Source: Limnohabitans sp. MORI2
Lineage (GTDB): Bacteria > Pseudomonadota > Gammaproteobacteria > Burkholderiales > Burkholderiaceae_C
Length of the DNA: 64,000 nucleotides
Direction: 5' to 3'
NCBI RefSeq assembly: GCF_027925025.1
Contig: NZ_AP027058.1
Span: 1,612,001 to 1,676,000, forward strand
Position 1 is the first letter of the stretch; each line of letters begins with the position of its first letter. A program made the translations under genes and the position numbers. The notes beneath the pieces are model-generated. The model worked only from the letters and a program-made list of their open reading frames with translations. It searched no databases and had not been told where the DNA came from. This document shows, one piece after another, positions 1 through 8,615 of this stretch.

Positions 1-738
1 TGTCCACGTTTTGAAGGCAGGCACAGCGATCAAAATGCCCAATCCCAAAAAGAACATCAGATTACGTTCGAAAGGGGTTGTCTCTCGGGCCGCTTGCTCC
101 AATTCAGTGGCAAGAGGAGGAACCACAGATTTCCCTTTGAGAAGCCAACTCGTGACCAAGAGGGGCACCAACAAATTCACGAGCGATGGCAAAAACAAGC
201 CTTTGATGATTTCTACGGCTGTGATTTGCCCACCAATCCAAAGCATGGTGGTGGTCACGTCACCAATGGGCGACCAGGCCCCACCTGCATTAGCTGCAAT
301 CACGATGATGCCGGCAAAGAACAAGCGATCGTCGCGTTTGTCGAGCAGTTTCTTCATCAGCGACACCATGACGATGGTGGTCGTCAAGTTGTCCAAGATG
401 GCGCTGAGAAAAAATGTCACAAATCCAACCAACCACATCAAGCTCGACAGCTGCGTAGTTTTGATGCGCGAGGTGATGACTTCAAACCCGTTGTGTGCAT
501 CCACCACTTCCACAATGGCCATGGCCCCCATTAGGAAAAACACAATTTGTGCCGTGCTAATAAGAGACTCATTCAAATGCTCACCGACCAACTGGGCATC
601 GCCCGTACTCACGGCATAAATGCTCCATAACAAACCTGCACCGACCAGAGCCGAAGCTGATTTGTTGATTTTGATAGGGTGTTCAAAAGCGATGGCGGCA
701 TACGCCAGCACGAAAACAATGACCAGTGCCGTCAGCAT
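1..738 (-). CDS. nhaD: Na+/H+ antiporter of the NhaD type (3' end cut off by window edge)
   Basis: Integral membrane exchanger that expels sodium in return for protons. The visible 246 N-terminal residues are strongly hydrophobic, with several membrane segments. They contain the motifs SAILDNLTTTIVM and ANAGGAWSPIGDVTTTM, which are characteristic of NhaD within the ion-transporter superfamily. The ATG at 736-738 gives the start MLTALVIVFVLAYAAIAFEH, and an SD-like AAGGAG lies just upstream. It begins only 12 bases after the pncB stop on the same strand, so it is probably the last or a late gene of the five-gene run that starts near 4041. The C-terminal half lies outside the window. Confidence 0.85.
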   Translation of the reverse strand, partial: MLTALVIVFVLAYAAIAFEHPIKINKSASALVGAGLLWSIYAVSTGDAQLVGEHLNESLISTAQIVFFLMGAMAIVEVVDAHNGFEVITSRIKTTQLSSLMWLVGFVTFFLSAILDNLTTTIVMVSLMKKLLDKRDDRLFFAGIIVIAANAGGAWSPIGDVTTTMLWIGGQITAVEIIKGLFLPSLVNLLVPLLVTSWLLKGKSVVPPLATELEQAARETTPFERNLMFFLGLGILIAVPAFKTWT

Positions 739-750
739 CAAACGCTCCTT

Positions 751-1935
751 TTACGCGGGTTGCGTAATATCAAACACTTGGCGCAGGTAGGCCAAGTAGT
801 TTTCGTCATCACACATGCCCTTACCTGGGGTGTCCGACAACTTGGCCACGGGTTGCCCATTGCACTGCGTCATCTTGATGACGATTTGCAATGGCTCATA
901 GCCCAAGTCATTAGTCAAGTTGGTGCCAATACCAAATGCCAGTTGGCAACGACCACGGAACTGTTGGTACAGCGCAATCGTTTTTTCAACCGTCAAGCCA
1001 TCTGAAAAAATCAGTGTCTTGGTGAGCGGATCGACACGGTTGTTGCGGTAGTGTGCAATCATGCGTTCACCCCATGTGAAGGGGTCCCCGCTGTCGTGGC
1101 GCGCGCCATCGAAGAGCTTGCAAAAGTACATGTCAAAGTCGCGCAAGAAGGGCTCGATGCCATACACATCGCTCAAGGCAATGCCTAAGTCACCCCGGTA
1201 TTCACGTGCCCATGTCTCAAATCCAAACACTTGGCTGTCACGCAAGCGCGGCCCCAAGGCTTGGCAAGCTTGCAAGTATTCATGTGCCATGGTGCCCAGC
1301 GGGGTGAGGCCAAGCTTCATGGCAAACAAGGCGTTACTGGTGCCTGCCAGTTGGCCTTTGGTGCCAGTGCCGAGTTTGGAAATCAACACACGCAACAGTT
1401 CTTCGTGCCATGCTTTGGAGAAGCGACGGCGCGTGCCGTAATCGGCAATCTTCAAATCGCTCAAACGCTCAGCGTGCAAGGCTTCGATTTTCTGGTCTAA
1501 GCGACGGCGACCTTCCAAAAAGTCAGGCACTTTGTGCGTGTTGCGAAAGTACACCTCGTTGACGATGGCCAACACCGGAATCTCAAACAAAATGGTGTGC
1601 AGCCATGGGCCTTGAATGCTGATGTCAATTTCACCATTGGGCAACGCATTGACTTGAATGTATTTTTCATTCAGCCGAAACAGTCCCAAAAAATCCACAA
1701 AGTCGCTCTTGATGAAACGCAGGCTGCGCAACCAAGCCAGCTCGGCATCTTGAAACTGTAAGCTGCACAGCGAGCGAATTTCGTCACGAATTTCTTGCAC
1801 GTAGGGTGCTAGTGCCACACCAGGGTTGCGGCACTTGAACTTGTACGACACCTGCGCACTGGGGAATTGATGCAGAACAGCCTGCATCATGGTGAATTTA
1901 TAAAGATCGGTGTCGAGCAGGCTGGTGATGATCAT
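751..1935 (-). CDS. pncB: Nicotinate phosphoribosyltransferase
   Basis: Converts nicotinate and PRPP to nicotinate mononucleotide, with ATP hydrolysis, in the Preiss-Handler NAD salvage route; cytosolic. At 394 residues it has the usual length. The N-terminus [16 protein letters not shown] is the family hallmark. [15 protein letters not shown] and GTMAHEYLQ follow; the latter carries the histidine that is phosphorylated in the enterobacterial enzyme. [12 protein letters not shown] and [10 protein letters not shown] match the PRPP-binding part. It lies 20 bases after the nitroreductase and 12 bases before nhaD, all on the minus strand, so co-transcription is likely. Confidence 0.95.
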   Translation of the reverse strand: MIITSLLDTDLYKFTMMQAVLHQFPSAQVSYKFKCRNPGVALAPYVQEIRDEIRSLCSLQFQDAELAWLRSLRFIKSDFVDFLGLFRLNEKYIQVNALPNGEIDISIQGPWLHTILFEIPVLAIVNEVYFRNTHKVPDFLEGRRRLDQKIEALHAERLSDLKIADYGTRRRFSKAWHEELLRVLISKLGTGTKGQLAGTSNALFAMKLGLTPLGTMAHEYLQACQALGPRLRDSQVFGFETWAREYRGDLGIALSDVYGIEPFLRDFDMYFCKLFDGARHDSGDPFTWGERMIAHYRNNRVDPLTKTLIFSDGLTVEKTIALYQQFRGRCQLAFGIGTNLTNDLGYEPLQIVIKMTQCNGQPVAKLSDTPGKGMCDDENYLAYLRQVFDITQPA

Positions 1936-1955
1936 CGCAAACTAACTAAAAAAAC

Positions 1956-2663
1956 TCAGGCGACCCAATGGGTGAACTCATTCACAGGCACGCGCGGCGT
2001 GACCAATGTGTTGACTTTGTCTGTCTCGTCGGCGTAGCCCAAAGACATGCCGCACACCATCATCTCGCCCTCTCCTGCTCCGATGTGCGGCAGGATGATG
2101 CTGTGAAAACCATTCCACGCTGCTTGTGGGCAAGTGTGCAAACCACGCGCACGTGCAGCCAACATGATGTTTTGCACAAACATGCCGTAGTCAAACAAAG
2201 AGCCACGGCCCATGATGGGGTCGATGGTGAACATCAAGCCCACAGGGGCATCGAAGAATTTGAAGTTGCGTTGTTGCTGCTCATGCATGCGGTCTTTGTC
2301 GCCTTTGCCGATGCCTAGCAAACCATAAAGGCTCCAGCCGTTTTCGCGGCGGCGGTCGATGTAGGGGCTGACCCATTGCGCGGGGTAGTAGTCGTATTGC
2401 TCGGTGTACTGCTTGGCCACTTCGGGGTTGGCGCGAATGGCTTCGTGAGCGGCGCACACTTTGTCGACCAAGGCATCACGCGTCGCGCCTTGCAACACAT
2501 ACACCTTCCAAGGCTGTGTGTTGGTGCCCGACGGTGCACGGCTGGCCACTTGCAAAATTTCGGTGATGAGTTCGCGCGACACCTCTTGCTGCGTGAATGC
2601 ACGGGCAGACATGCGTGAGGTGATGGCGTGGTCCACAGCGGCGATGTTGGCGGGATTGGTCAT
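1956..2663 (-). CDS. Nitroreductase family FMN-dependent oxidoreductase
   Basis: A 235-residue flavoprotein of the NfsB/PnbA-like superfamily that probably reduces nitroaromatics, quinones or enones with NAD(P)H. The N-terminal segment SRMSARAFTQQEVSRELI and ASRAPSGTNTQPWKVYVL form the phosphate/FMN-binding part. FDYGMFVQNIMLAARARGL and GMSLGYAD in the C-terminal half are typical of the fold. Its start codon overlaps the stop of the thioesterase gene by 4 bases, which suggests translational coupling. The physiological substrate cannot be told from sequence. Confidence 0.88.
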   Translation of the reverse strand: MTNPANIAAVDHAITSRMSARAFTQQEVSRELITEILQVASRAPSGTNTQPWKVYVLQGATRDALVDKVCAAHEAIRANPEVAKQYTEQYDYYPAQWVSPYIDRRRENGWSLYGLLGIGKGDKDRMHEQQQRNFKFFDAPVGLMFTIDPIMGRGSLFDYGMFVQNIMLAARARGLHTCPQAAWNGFHSIILPHIGAGEGEMMVCGMSLGYADETDKVNTLVTPRVPVNEFTHWVA

Positions 2664-3109
2664 ACAAGTGTCTCCAAGACTGTTTTTAATTTCAAAGGCA
2701 AGGCCTTCACAGGCCGACGGTTTTCTTTGTCAACGTACACGTGCACAAAGTGGCCACGTGCGGCGCACAGGTCTTCGTCTTGCGCAAACAAACCTATTTC
2801 GTAGCGCACGCTTGAACTTCCCATCTTCGCCACACGAATGCCAGCTTCAATGGTTTGCGGAAATGCCAAGGGTGCAAAGTAATTGCACTGGGTTTCAATC
2901 ACCAAACCAATGGTCTCGCCGTGGTGAATGTCTAGTGCGCCCTGCTCAATCAGGTGCGCGTTGACAGCAGTGTCAAACCAGCTGTAGTACACGACGTTGT
3001 TGACGTGGCCATACACATCGTTGTCCATCCAACGTGTGTCGATGCGACGAAACACCTTGAAGGCGCTGCGTGATTCAGGTTGTGGGCGGGTATTGGAAGC
3101 AGAACTCAT
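2660..3109 (-). CDS. Acyl-CoA thioesterase, YbgC/4-hydroxybenzoyl-CoA thioesterase family
   Basis: A 149-residue single hotdog-fold protein that hydrolyses acyl-CoA thioesters. The signature RWMDNDVYGHVNNVVYYSWFD contains the active-site aspartate and the conserved GHVNN turn. The C-terminal part (RVAKMGSSSVRYEIGLF, then GHFVHVYVD) forms the strand pattern of the fold. Its ATG overlaps the deacetylase stop by 4 bases at 3106-3109, and its own stop overlaps the nitroreductase start. The gene is therefore embedded in a tightly coupled operon. Chain-length specificity is not visible. Confidence 0.87.
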   Translation of the reverse strand: MSSASNTRPQPESRSAFKVFRRIDTRWMDNDVYGHVNNVVYYSWFDTAVNAHLIEQGALDIHHGETIGLVIETQCNYFAPLAFPQTIEAGIRVAKMGSSSVRYEIGLFAQDEDLCAARGHFVHVYVDKENRRPVKALPLKLKTVLETLV

Positions 3110-4041
3110 TGAGACAGATTTTGCCAGCGTCGCCAGTACGCATAGGCGACACGGTAAGTGTTGACTTGCGCCTGAACTGTGTCAGCCATTTCACGCCCAT
3201 AGCCGCCCGCCATCGAAAAAGCCAAGGGAATGCGTTTAGACCATGCCCAGTCAAACACACGGCGGTCGCGGGCCTCTAGGCCATCAAAGCTCAGGCTCAG
3301 ACGCCCCAAACGATCACCCTCATGCGGGTCTGCGCCAGCCAAGTAAATGACCAACCCCGGTGTGAAGCGAGCTTCTAGCTCTGCCAGAGCCTGCTCTAAC
3401 GCCTCTAAATACGCCGTATCGTCACAACCATCGGGCAATTCGATGTCTAAATCGCTGGTTTCCTTCTCAAACGGAAAGTTGCGCGCCCCGTGCAAGGACA
3501 GGGTGAATACGTGTTCGTCCCGCTCAAAGATACGCGCTGTGCCGTTGCCTTGGTGCACATCCAAATCAATGATGGCGACCTGCAGAGGCTGCTTGTGGGT
3601 GCGCCCCCACTCGGCTTGCATGAGTCGCGTGGCCACGGCGGCGTCGTTGAACACGCAAAAGCCGCTGCCTTTGTCTGCATACGCGTGGTGCGTACCGCCG
3701 GCGAGGTTGGCCGCTACACCCTGAGCGCCAAACAAGGCCGTGCGTGCGGCCATCACAGTAGCCCCCGCAGAGCGGCGTGAACGCTCGACCATCGCAGGCG
3801 TCCACGGAAAACCAATTTCTTTTTGCTGAGCCTCATTCAGAGTGCCTTGAGCCACCGCTTGGATATAACTCGGCGCATGCACCAAAGCCAGCTCGCCATC
3901 GCTCGCGGGGGGCGCCACCTCTAAGCTCACCTCAGGCAACTCAACTGTCAGCCGATCCCGCAGCAAACGGTACTTGGCCATCGGGAAACGATGGCCTTGC
4001 GGCAAGGGCAACACAAATTGGTCCGAATAAAAAGCGCGCAT
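3106..4041 (-). CDS. Histone deacetylase family protein (class II-like/AcuC-type amidohydrolase)
   Basis: Zinc-dependent deacetylase or amidohydrolase. Motifs in order are GGTHHAYADKGSGFCVFND (general-base histidines), IIDLDVHQGNGTA (zinc-binding Asp and His), LSLHGARNFPF and AGADPHEGDRLG (third zinc ligand). The start MRAFYSDQFVLPLPQGHRFP (ATG 4039-4041) fits the family. A reading frame extends 11 codons further upstream, to 4074, but those residues do not look conserved. It is the first gene of the minus-strand run. Bacterial members act on acetylpolyamines, acetoin-linked proteins or other acylamides; which applies here is unknown. Confidence 0.9.
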   Translation of the reverse strand: MRAFYSDQFVLPLPQGHRFPMAKYRLLRDRLTVELPEVSLEVAPPASDGELALVHAPSYIQAVAQGTLNEAQQKEIGFPWTPAMVERSRRSAGATVMAARTALFGAQGVAANLAGGTHHAYADKGSGFCVFNDAAVATRLMQAEWGRTHKQPLQVAIIDLDVHQGNGTARIFERDEHVFTLSLHGARNFPFEKETSDLDIELPDGCDDTAYLEALEQALAELEARFTPGLVIYLAGADPHEGDRLGRLSLSFDGLEARDRRVFDWAWSKRIPLAFSMAGGYGREMADTVQAQVNTYRVAYAYWRRWQNLSQ

Positions 4042-4183
4042 AACCCTTGAAAACCGCATGAAACAAGGCTGCATTGTGACGAATTTGCAAAAACCCTAGG
4101 GTTTAGAACCTTGCCTCTAATCAAGCCAAGACAGCCCCAAACCCTCTTGCAATGCTTCGGGATAACCCTAAACTTCATCCCAA

Positions 4184-4199
4184 TGCTGCACCGCAACAT
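4184..4199 (+). promoter_or_regulatory. Putative PhaR-type operator before the phasin gene
   Basis: The stretch TGCTGCACCGCAACAT contains the dyad TGC-ACC-GCA about 40 bases before the phasin start. A related half, TTGCAATGC, lies at 4147-4155. The same kind of dyad (TGC-ATT-GCA, followed by ACA and a T run) lies directly before the PHB depolymerase gene at 30421-30433. The PHA-responsive repressor PhaR is known in other PHA producers to bind TGC/GCA dyads in phasin promoters. The assignment here is inference. Confidence 0.5.
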
Positions 4200-4235
4200 T
4201 TTTAGCAAGCTCACTTAACCTTTTGGAGTATTCAC

Positions 4236-4778
4236 ATGATCAACGTCGAACAAATCACCGCCACCAACAAAGCCAACTTGGACAACTTGTTCAGCTTGTC
4301 GAACAAGGCCTTCAATGGCGTTGAAAAATTGGTCGAACTCAACCTCGCCGCTGGCCGCTCTGCTTTGGCCGAGTCTGCTGCTCACGCACAAGCCGTGTTG
4401 GGTGCCAAAGACGCACAAGAATTGGTTGCTTTGCAAACCAACTACTTCCAACCTTTGGCTGAAAAAGCTGCTGCCTACAACCGCCACGTGTATGACATCG
4501 CCACAGGCGCTGGTGCCGAATTCACCAAAGGCTTCGAAGGCAAGGCTGCTGAAGGCCAACAAGCTGTTCAGGCATACATCGAAGCAGCTTTGAAAAACGC
4601 ACCTGCTGGCTCAGAGCAAGCTGTTGCTTTCTTCAAGCAAGCCGTCACTGCCAGCAACACCGCTGTGGAATCTGTCCAAAAGGCCGTCAAGCAAGCTTCT
4701 GACTTGGCCGAATCACAAATGAAAACTGTGGCTGAAACAGCTGTGAAAGCCACCAAGAGCGCCGCTAAAAAGCGCTAA
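4236..4778 (+). CDS. phaP: Phasin family protein, PHA granule-associated
   Basis: A 180-residue, largely alpha-helical, Ala/Lys/Glu-rich protein with the phasin pattern: an N-terminal [19 protein letters not shown], then long amphipathic helices such as [18 protein letters not shown]. Phasins coat polyhydroxyalkanoate granules and control their number and size. The C-terminus [11 protein letters not shown] is lysine-rich, a small version of the tail on PhaZ in this window. The gene is monocistronic. It has a putative PhaR operator upstream and a strong terminator 55 bases downstream. The rest of the PHA machinery is at 30.4 and 47.5-51.2 kb. Confidence 0.92.
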   Translation: MINVEQITATNKANLDNLFSLSNKAFNGVEKLVELNLAAGRSALAESAAHAQAVLGAKDAQELVALQTNYFQPLAEKAAAYNRHVYDIATGAGAEFTKGFEGKAAEGQQAVQAYIEAALKNAPAGSEQAVAFFKQAVTASNTAVESVQKAVKQASDLAESQMKTVAETAVKATKSAAKKR

Positions 4779-4833
4779 TTTGTAACGATTGTCTCCTCGG
4801 ATTCTTCGTCACCTCAGGGTGCAGAATCCCTTC

Positions 4834-4866
4834 AAGGGCCCACTGCAAAGTGGGCCCCTTTTTTTG
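4834..4866 (+). terminator. Rho-independent terminator of the phasin gene
   Basis: AAGGGCCCAC, a 6-base loop, and GTGGGCCCCTT form a near-perfect GC-rich stem followed by a run of seven T. It lies between the convergent phasin and patatin-like genes. Confidence 0.9.
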
Positions 4867-4874
4867 GTCTCTCG

Positions 4875-5771
4875 TTATTGCACCGCTAAGGCGGCTTTGA
4901 GCTTGGGCAAGGCTTGCAGCATCGCCGCACGGCCAGCTTCAATCGAGCGACGACGGGCTTTGAAGTCGGCACTACCGACATCATTCAATGCGGGTCGCAC
5001 CACAAGGTCGGCATCGCGCAATTCGAGTCTGTTGATGCTCTTGCCCATGATGGTGAAGGTCTGCATCAAGATGTCAAACATATCCCCCGTTTTGCCTGAT
5101 TCGGGCGGGCTTGAAATGTCAATGGCTAAGACGTACTCCGCCCCCATCTGACGGGCATAACGCACGGGCACGGGCGACACCAAGCCCCCATCCACAAACT
5201 CGCGATTGCCAATACGCACCGGCTCAAACACCGAAGGCACTGAGCTTGAAGCGCGAACGGCTGTACCCACATCACCGCGTTGGAACAAAATGCCCTCGCC
5301 CGTTTTGAGGTCTGTGGCCACAATGCCCAGCGGTATTTTGAAATCTTCAATGTGGCGGTTGCCCGTTTGTTTGTTGACGTAACGGGCCAAGCCATCGCCG
5401 CGCATCATGCCTCGGCCCAACAAGGGCACAGTCCAATCAGTGATGGTGGCCTCTTCCATCGTTTCGGCTGCTTTTTGCAACTGTGCGCCGTCTTTGCCGC
5501 TGGCATAAAACGCAGCCACCACGCTGCCTGCCGAGGTGCCCACGACCAAGTCAGGCTTGATGCCCGCTTCTTCCAGCACTTGAATCACGCCCACGTGCGC
5601 AAAGCCGCGCGCAGCACCGCCACCCAAGGCCAGGCCAAATTTGGGTACACGTTTGATCACTGGCGTGTCAGGCTTTTCACCCTCTACTGGCGCCAACGGC
5701 CCACGCGAACTACACCCAGCCAAGACGGCCAAGCTCAACACCCACAACCAACCGCGCACACCCAACTTCAT
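4875..5771 (-). CDS. Patatin-like phospholipase family lipoprotein (RssA-like)
   Basis: Predicted lipid acyl hydrolase anchored to a membrane as a lipoprotein. The N-terminus MKLGVRGWLWVLSLAVLAGC is a lipoprotein signal peptide ending in the lipobox LAGC. The patatin domain follows: GLALGGGAARGFAHVG (oxyanion GGGxRG), VVGTSAGSVVAAF (nucleophile serine in GxSxG) and VDGGLVSPVP (catalytic Asp in DGG). The ATG at 5771 is preferred; the reading frame can extend to a TTG at 5792, but that would spoil the signal peptide. Transcribed divergently from the SDR gene, with the palindrome at 5848-5875 between them. Its substrate is not visible. Confidence 0.9.
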   Translation of the reverse strand: MKLGVRGWLWVLSLAVLAGCSSRGPLAPVEGEKPDTPVIKRVPKFGLALGGGAARGFAHVGVIQVLEEAGIKPDLVVGTSAGSVVAAFYASGKDGAQLQKAAETMEEATITDWTVPLLGRGMMRGDGLARYVNKQTGNRHIEDFKIPLGIVATDLKTGEGILFQRGDVGTAVRASSSVPSVFEPVRIGNREFVDGGLVSPVPVRYARQMGAEYVLAIDISSPPESGKTGDMFDILMQTFTIMGKSINRLELRDADLVVRPALNDVGSADFKARRRSIEAGRAAMLQALPKLKAALAVQ

Positions 5772-5847
5772 GCCAACGCTTTCAAAAAACAAATCACTAG
5801 GGATTGTCCTAGATCGTTTGCTGGCTCAAATGCATTCGCCTCCTCCA

Positions 5848-5875
5848 TAATTGACGTTTACGTAAACGTCAATTA
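5848..5875. promoter_or_regulatory. 28-bp perfect palindrome, LiuR-type operator
   Basis: The 28 bases are their own reverse complement, centred on ACGTTTACGTAAACGT and bounded by TTGAC and GTCAA. This matches, from memory, the site of the MerR-family regulator LiuR, which controls branched-chain amino acid and acyl-CoA degradation genes in proteobacteria. It ends 15 bases before the start codon of the SDR dehydrogenase, an enzyme type of that pathway. It could also affect the divergent lipoprotein gene. Confidence 0.75.
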
Positions 5876-5890
5876 AAAACGGAGATCCTC

Positions 5891-6649
5891 ATGGACATTC
5901 AAGGCAAGGTTTTCATCGTCACAGGCGCCGCATCCGGCTTGGGCGAAGGCACGGCACGCGCCATTGCAGCCAAGGGCGGCAAGGTGGTAATTGCAGACAT
6001 GCAAGCCGACAAAGGCGAAGCCGTGGCCAAAGACATTGGCGGTGCCTTTGTGAAATGCGATGTGACCCAAGAAGCCGACGGCCAAGCCGTGGTGGCCAAA
6101 GCCAAGTCGATGGGCAAGCTCATGGGCTTGGTCAACTGCGCGGGCGTGGCCCCTGCAGAAAAAACCGTGGGCAAAAACGGCGCACATGCGTTGGCCAGCT
6201 TCAGCAAGACCATCAGCATTAACCTCATTGGCAGCTTCAACATGATCCGCTTGGCCGCCGAAGCCATGAGCGAGAACGAGCCCGAGGCCACAGGCGAGCG
6301 CGGTGTGTTGATCTCCACGGCCTCGGTAGCGGCCTACGACGGTCAAATTGGCCAAGCCGCGTACAGCGCCTCCAAGGGCGGCATTGTCGGCATGACCTTG
6401 CCCATCGCCCGCGACTTGGCCCGCACAGGCATTCGCAACATGACCATTGCCCCCGGCATCATGGGCACGCCCATGTTGTTTGGCATGCCCCAAGAGGTGC
6501 AAGACGCGCTGGCCGCTGGCGTGCCCTTCCCCTCCCGCTTGGGCACCCCACAGGACTACGCCAAGTTGGCCCTGCACATCTTTGAAAACGACTTGCTCAA
6601 CGGCGAAGTGATTCGCTTGGATGGCGCGATTCGCTTGGCGCCGAAGTAA
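5891..6649 (+). CDS. SDR-family 3-hydroxyacyl-CoA dehydrogenase (type II, HSD17B10-like)
   Basis: A 252-residue short-chain dehydrogenase, probably oxidising 3-hydroxyacyl-CoA or 2-methyl-3-hydroxybutyryl-CoA with NAD+. The cofactor motif [11 protein letters not shown] is near the N-terminus, followed by [13 protein letters not shown], the catalytic Ser in [13 protein letters not shown] and YSASKGG (Tyr/Lys pair). The family-specific end [20 protein letters not shown] and a C-terminal [14 protein letters not shown] match the type II class. GGAG precedes the ATG. The upstream LiuR-like palindrome supports a role in isoleucine or fatty-acid breakdown. A terminator follows directly. Confidence 0.9.
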   Translation: MDIQGKVFIVTGAASGLGEGTARAIAAKGGKVVIADMQADKGEAVAKDIGGAFVKCDVTQEADGQAVVAKAKSMGKLMGLVNCAGVAPAEKTVGKNGAHALASFSKTISINLIGSFNMIRLAAEAMSENEPEATGERGVLISTASVAAYDGQIGQAAYSASKGGIVGMTLPIARDLARTGIRNMTIAPGIMGTPMLFGMPQEVQDALAAGVPFPSRLGTPQDYAKLALHIFENDLLNGEVIRLDGAIRLAPK

Positions 6650-6673
6650 GCCAAAACGTTCTTCCTCTCTGCA

Positions 6674-6709
6674 AAAGGGTGAAGCCTAAAATCAGGCTTC
6701 ACCCTTTTT
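6674..6709 (+). terminator. Rho-independent terminator between the SDR gene and dnaG
   Basis: AAAGGGTGAAGCCT, loop AAAATC, and AGGCTTCACCCTTTTT form a perfect 11-13 bp stem with a T tract. The T tract ends only 5 bases before the dnaG ATG at 6714, so the hairpin occupies the place where dnaG would need its ribosome-binding site. Confidence 0.9.
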
Positions 6710-6713
6710 GCAT

Positions 6714-8615
6714 ATGGCCATCCCCCAGTCTTTCATTCAAGAGCTTTTAGCCCGCGTCGACGTGGTCGACGTGGTGGGCCGCTATGTGCAGCTCAAAAAA
6801 GGTGGGGCCAATTTCATGGGGCTGTGCCCGTTTCATGGCGAGAAGTCGCCTTCGTTTTCGGTCAGCCCTGCCAAGCAGTTTTTCCATTGCTTTGGCTGCG
6901 GCAAAAACGGCAATGCCATTGGCTTTTTGATGGAACATGCTGGCATGACCTTCATCGAAGCGGTGAAGGACTTGGCGCAAAACGTCGGCATGCAAGTGCC
7001 GGAAGAAGACATCTCACCCCAAGACCGCGCCCGCGCTGCCGAGCAACGCCAAAAGCAAGCCACGCTGACCGATGTGTTGGAAAAGGCGGGCGAGGCTTAT
7101 CGCAAGCAATTGCGCAACTCACCCAAAGCGATTGAGTACTTCAAGGGTCGCGGTCTGAGTGGCGAGATTGCCAAGCACTTTGGCTTGGGCTATGCCCCCG
7201 AAGGTTGGCGCAGTTTGGCCAGCGTGTTCCCCGACTACCAAGACCCGTTGCTCGCCGAGAGTGGCTTGGTCATCGTCAACCAAGAAGATGGCGAAGACGA
7301 AAAACGCTACGACCGCTTCCGTGACCGCGTGATGTTCCCCATCCGCAACGTCAAGGGCGAGTGCATTGGCTTTGGTGGCCGCGTATTGGGCGAAGGCACG
7401 CCCAAGTACCTCAACTCTCCCGAGACCCCAGTGTTCAGCAAGGGCCGCGAGTTATACGGTTTGTTTGAAGCCCGCAACGCGCTGCGCGACATGGGCTATG
7501 TGCTGGTGACCGAAGGCTATATGGACGTGGTCGCCTTGGCGCAATTGGGCTTTCCCAACGCGGTGGCCACACTGGGCACGGCCTGTACCACCGACCATGT
7601 GCAAAAACTGTTTCGCTTCACCGAGAACGTGGTGTTCAGCTTTGATGGCGATGGCGCTGGCCGCCGTGCGGCACGCAAGGCGCTCGAAGGCGCCCTGCCC
7701 TACGCCACCGATGTGCGAAGCGTGAAGTTTTTGTTCTTGCCCGCTGAGCACGACCCCGACAGCTACATCCGTGAGTTTGGCAAAGAAGCCTTTGCCCACT
7801 GCGTGACCGAGGCCATGCCGCTCAGCCGCTTCCTCATTGAAGTGGCACGCGAAGGCTGCGACCTGCACACCGCCGAAGGCCGTGCCCATATGGCCAGCAA
7901 CGCCAAGCCTTTGTGGACGGCCCTGCCCGATGGCGCTTTGAAGCGCCAGTTGCTCAGCGAAATCGCCGAGCTGGCCGACCTTGGCAACCACGAACTACAA
8001 GACCTGTGGATGCCAGCCCCCGCAGCTGCACCAGCACGCACTGGTGAATTTAAAAAATCATCCAAATTCAAACCACGCGAACCCTTCGCGCCTAAAACCT
8101 ACAAACGCGGCACACGCCAGATTCCGCAAGGACGAGCCGACCACGCGGCACGCGTGCTGCTCTCGCACATGGATTTGTGGGAGGACCTCTCTACCGAAGA
8201 CCACAACTTGTTGTGCGAACTCGCTCCGCCCCACGGGCCGCTGTTTGTGTGGCTCGACCAGCAACACCATGAGCATGGCAACCAAGCTTGGGGCGCTCTG
8301 CGTGAAGGTCTGCGTGAGCATGAGTCTGAAGATCTCGCCTTGCGCGTGATGGCAACCGCCTTTACACCACTGCTGGATGACGAGGGCAAGCCCATGCCCG
8401 AAAACCTCACGCCCGCACAACAACGCAAAGAGGCAGCTCTAGAGCTTCGCGGCATTTTGAACAAAATTTTGTTTGAAAGCCTCGATGCACAAATGAAAGA
8501 GGCCATCGCCGAAGCCGCAGCCGACCCCACCGCCATGCAGCGCTACAAAGCCCTGTTTGAGCGGCGCAAGCAACTCGGCCAATTACCCCAAAAGATTGCT
8601 GAAAGCCACGATTGA
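6714..8615 (+). CDS. dnaG: DNA primase
   Basis: Synthesises RNA primers at the replication fork, recruited by DnaB helicase. Counting from ATG 6714, the zinc ribbon uses C38, H41, C59 and C62 (CPFHGEKSPSFS...HCFGCG). RNA-polymerase-like motifs follow (FRDRVMFPIRN, GFGGRVLGEGTPKYLNSPET). Then comes the TOPRIM domain with VTEGYMDVVAL and FDGDGAGRRAA, and a C-terminal helicase-interaction region ending QLGQLPQKIAESHD. Length 633 residues is normal. A TTG two codons upstream is a less likely start. No Shine-Dalgarno is visible because a terminator hairpin ends 5 bases before the ATG. rpoD follows 250 bases later. Confidence 0.96.
   Translation: MAIPQSFIQELLARVDVVDVVGRYVQLKKGGANFMGLCPFHGEKSPSFSVSPAKQFFHCFGCGKNGNAIGFLMEHAGMTFIEAVKDLAQNVGMQVPEEDISPQDRARAAEQRQKQATLTDVLEKAGEAYRKQLRNSPKAIEYFKGRGLSGEIAKHFGLGYAPEGWRSLASVFPDYQDPLLAESGLVIVNQEDGEDEKRYDRFRDRVMFPIRNVKGECIGFGGRVLGEGTPKYLNSPETPVFSKGRELYGLFEARNALRDMGYVLVTEGYMDVVALAQLGFPNAVATLGTACTTDHVQKLFRFTENVVFSFDGDGAGRRAARKALEGALPYATDVRSVKFLFLPAEHDPDSYIREFGKEAFAHCVTEAMPLSRFLIEVAREGCDLHTAEGRAHMASNAKPLWTALPDGALKRQLLSEIAELADLGNHELQDLWMPAPAAAPARTGEFKKSSKFKPREPFAPKTYKRGTRQIPQGRADHAARVLLSHMDLWEDLSTEDHNLLCELAPPHGPLFVWLDQQHHEHGNQAWGALREGLREHESEDLALRVMATAFTPLLDDEGKPMPENLTPAQQRKEAALELRGILNKILFESLDAQMKEAIAEAAADPTAMQRYKALFERRKQLGQLPQKIAESHD

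Noticed and set aside
11..619. 202-codon plus-strand frame at the window start
   Set aside because: Antisense to nhaD, whose minus-strand translation carries clear transporter motifs.
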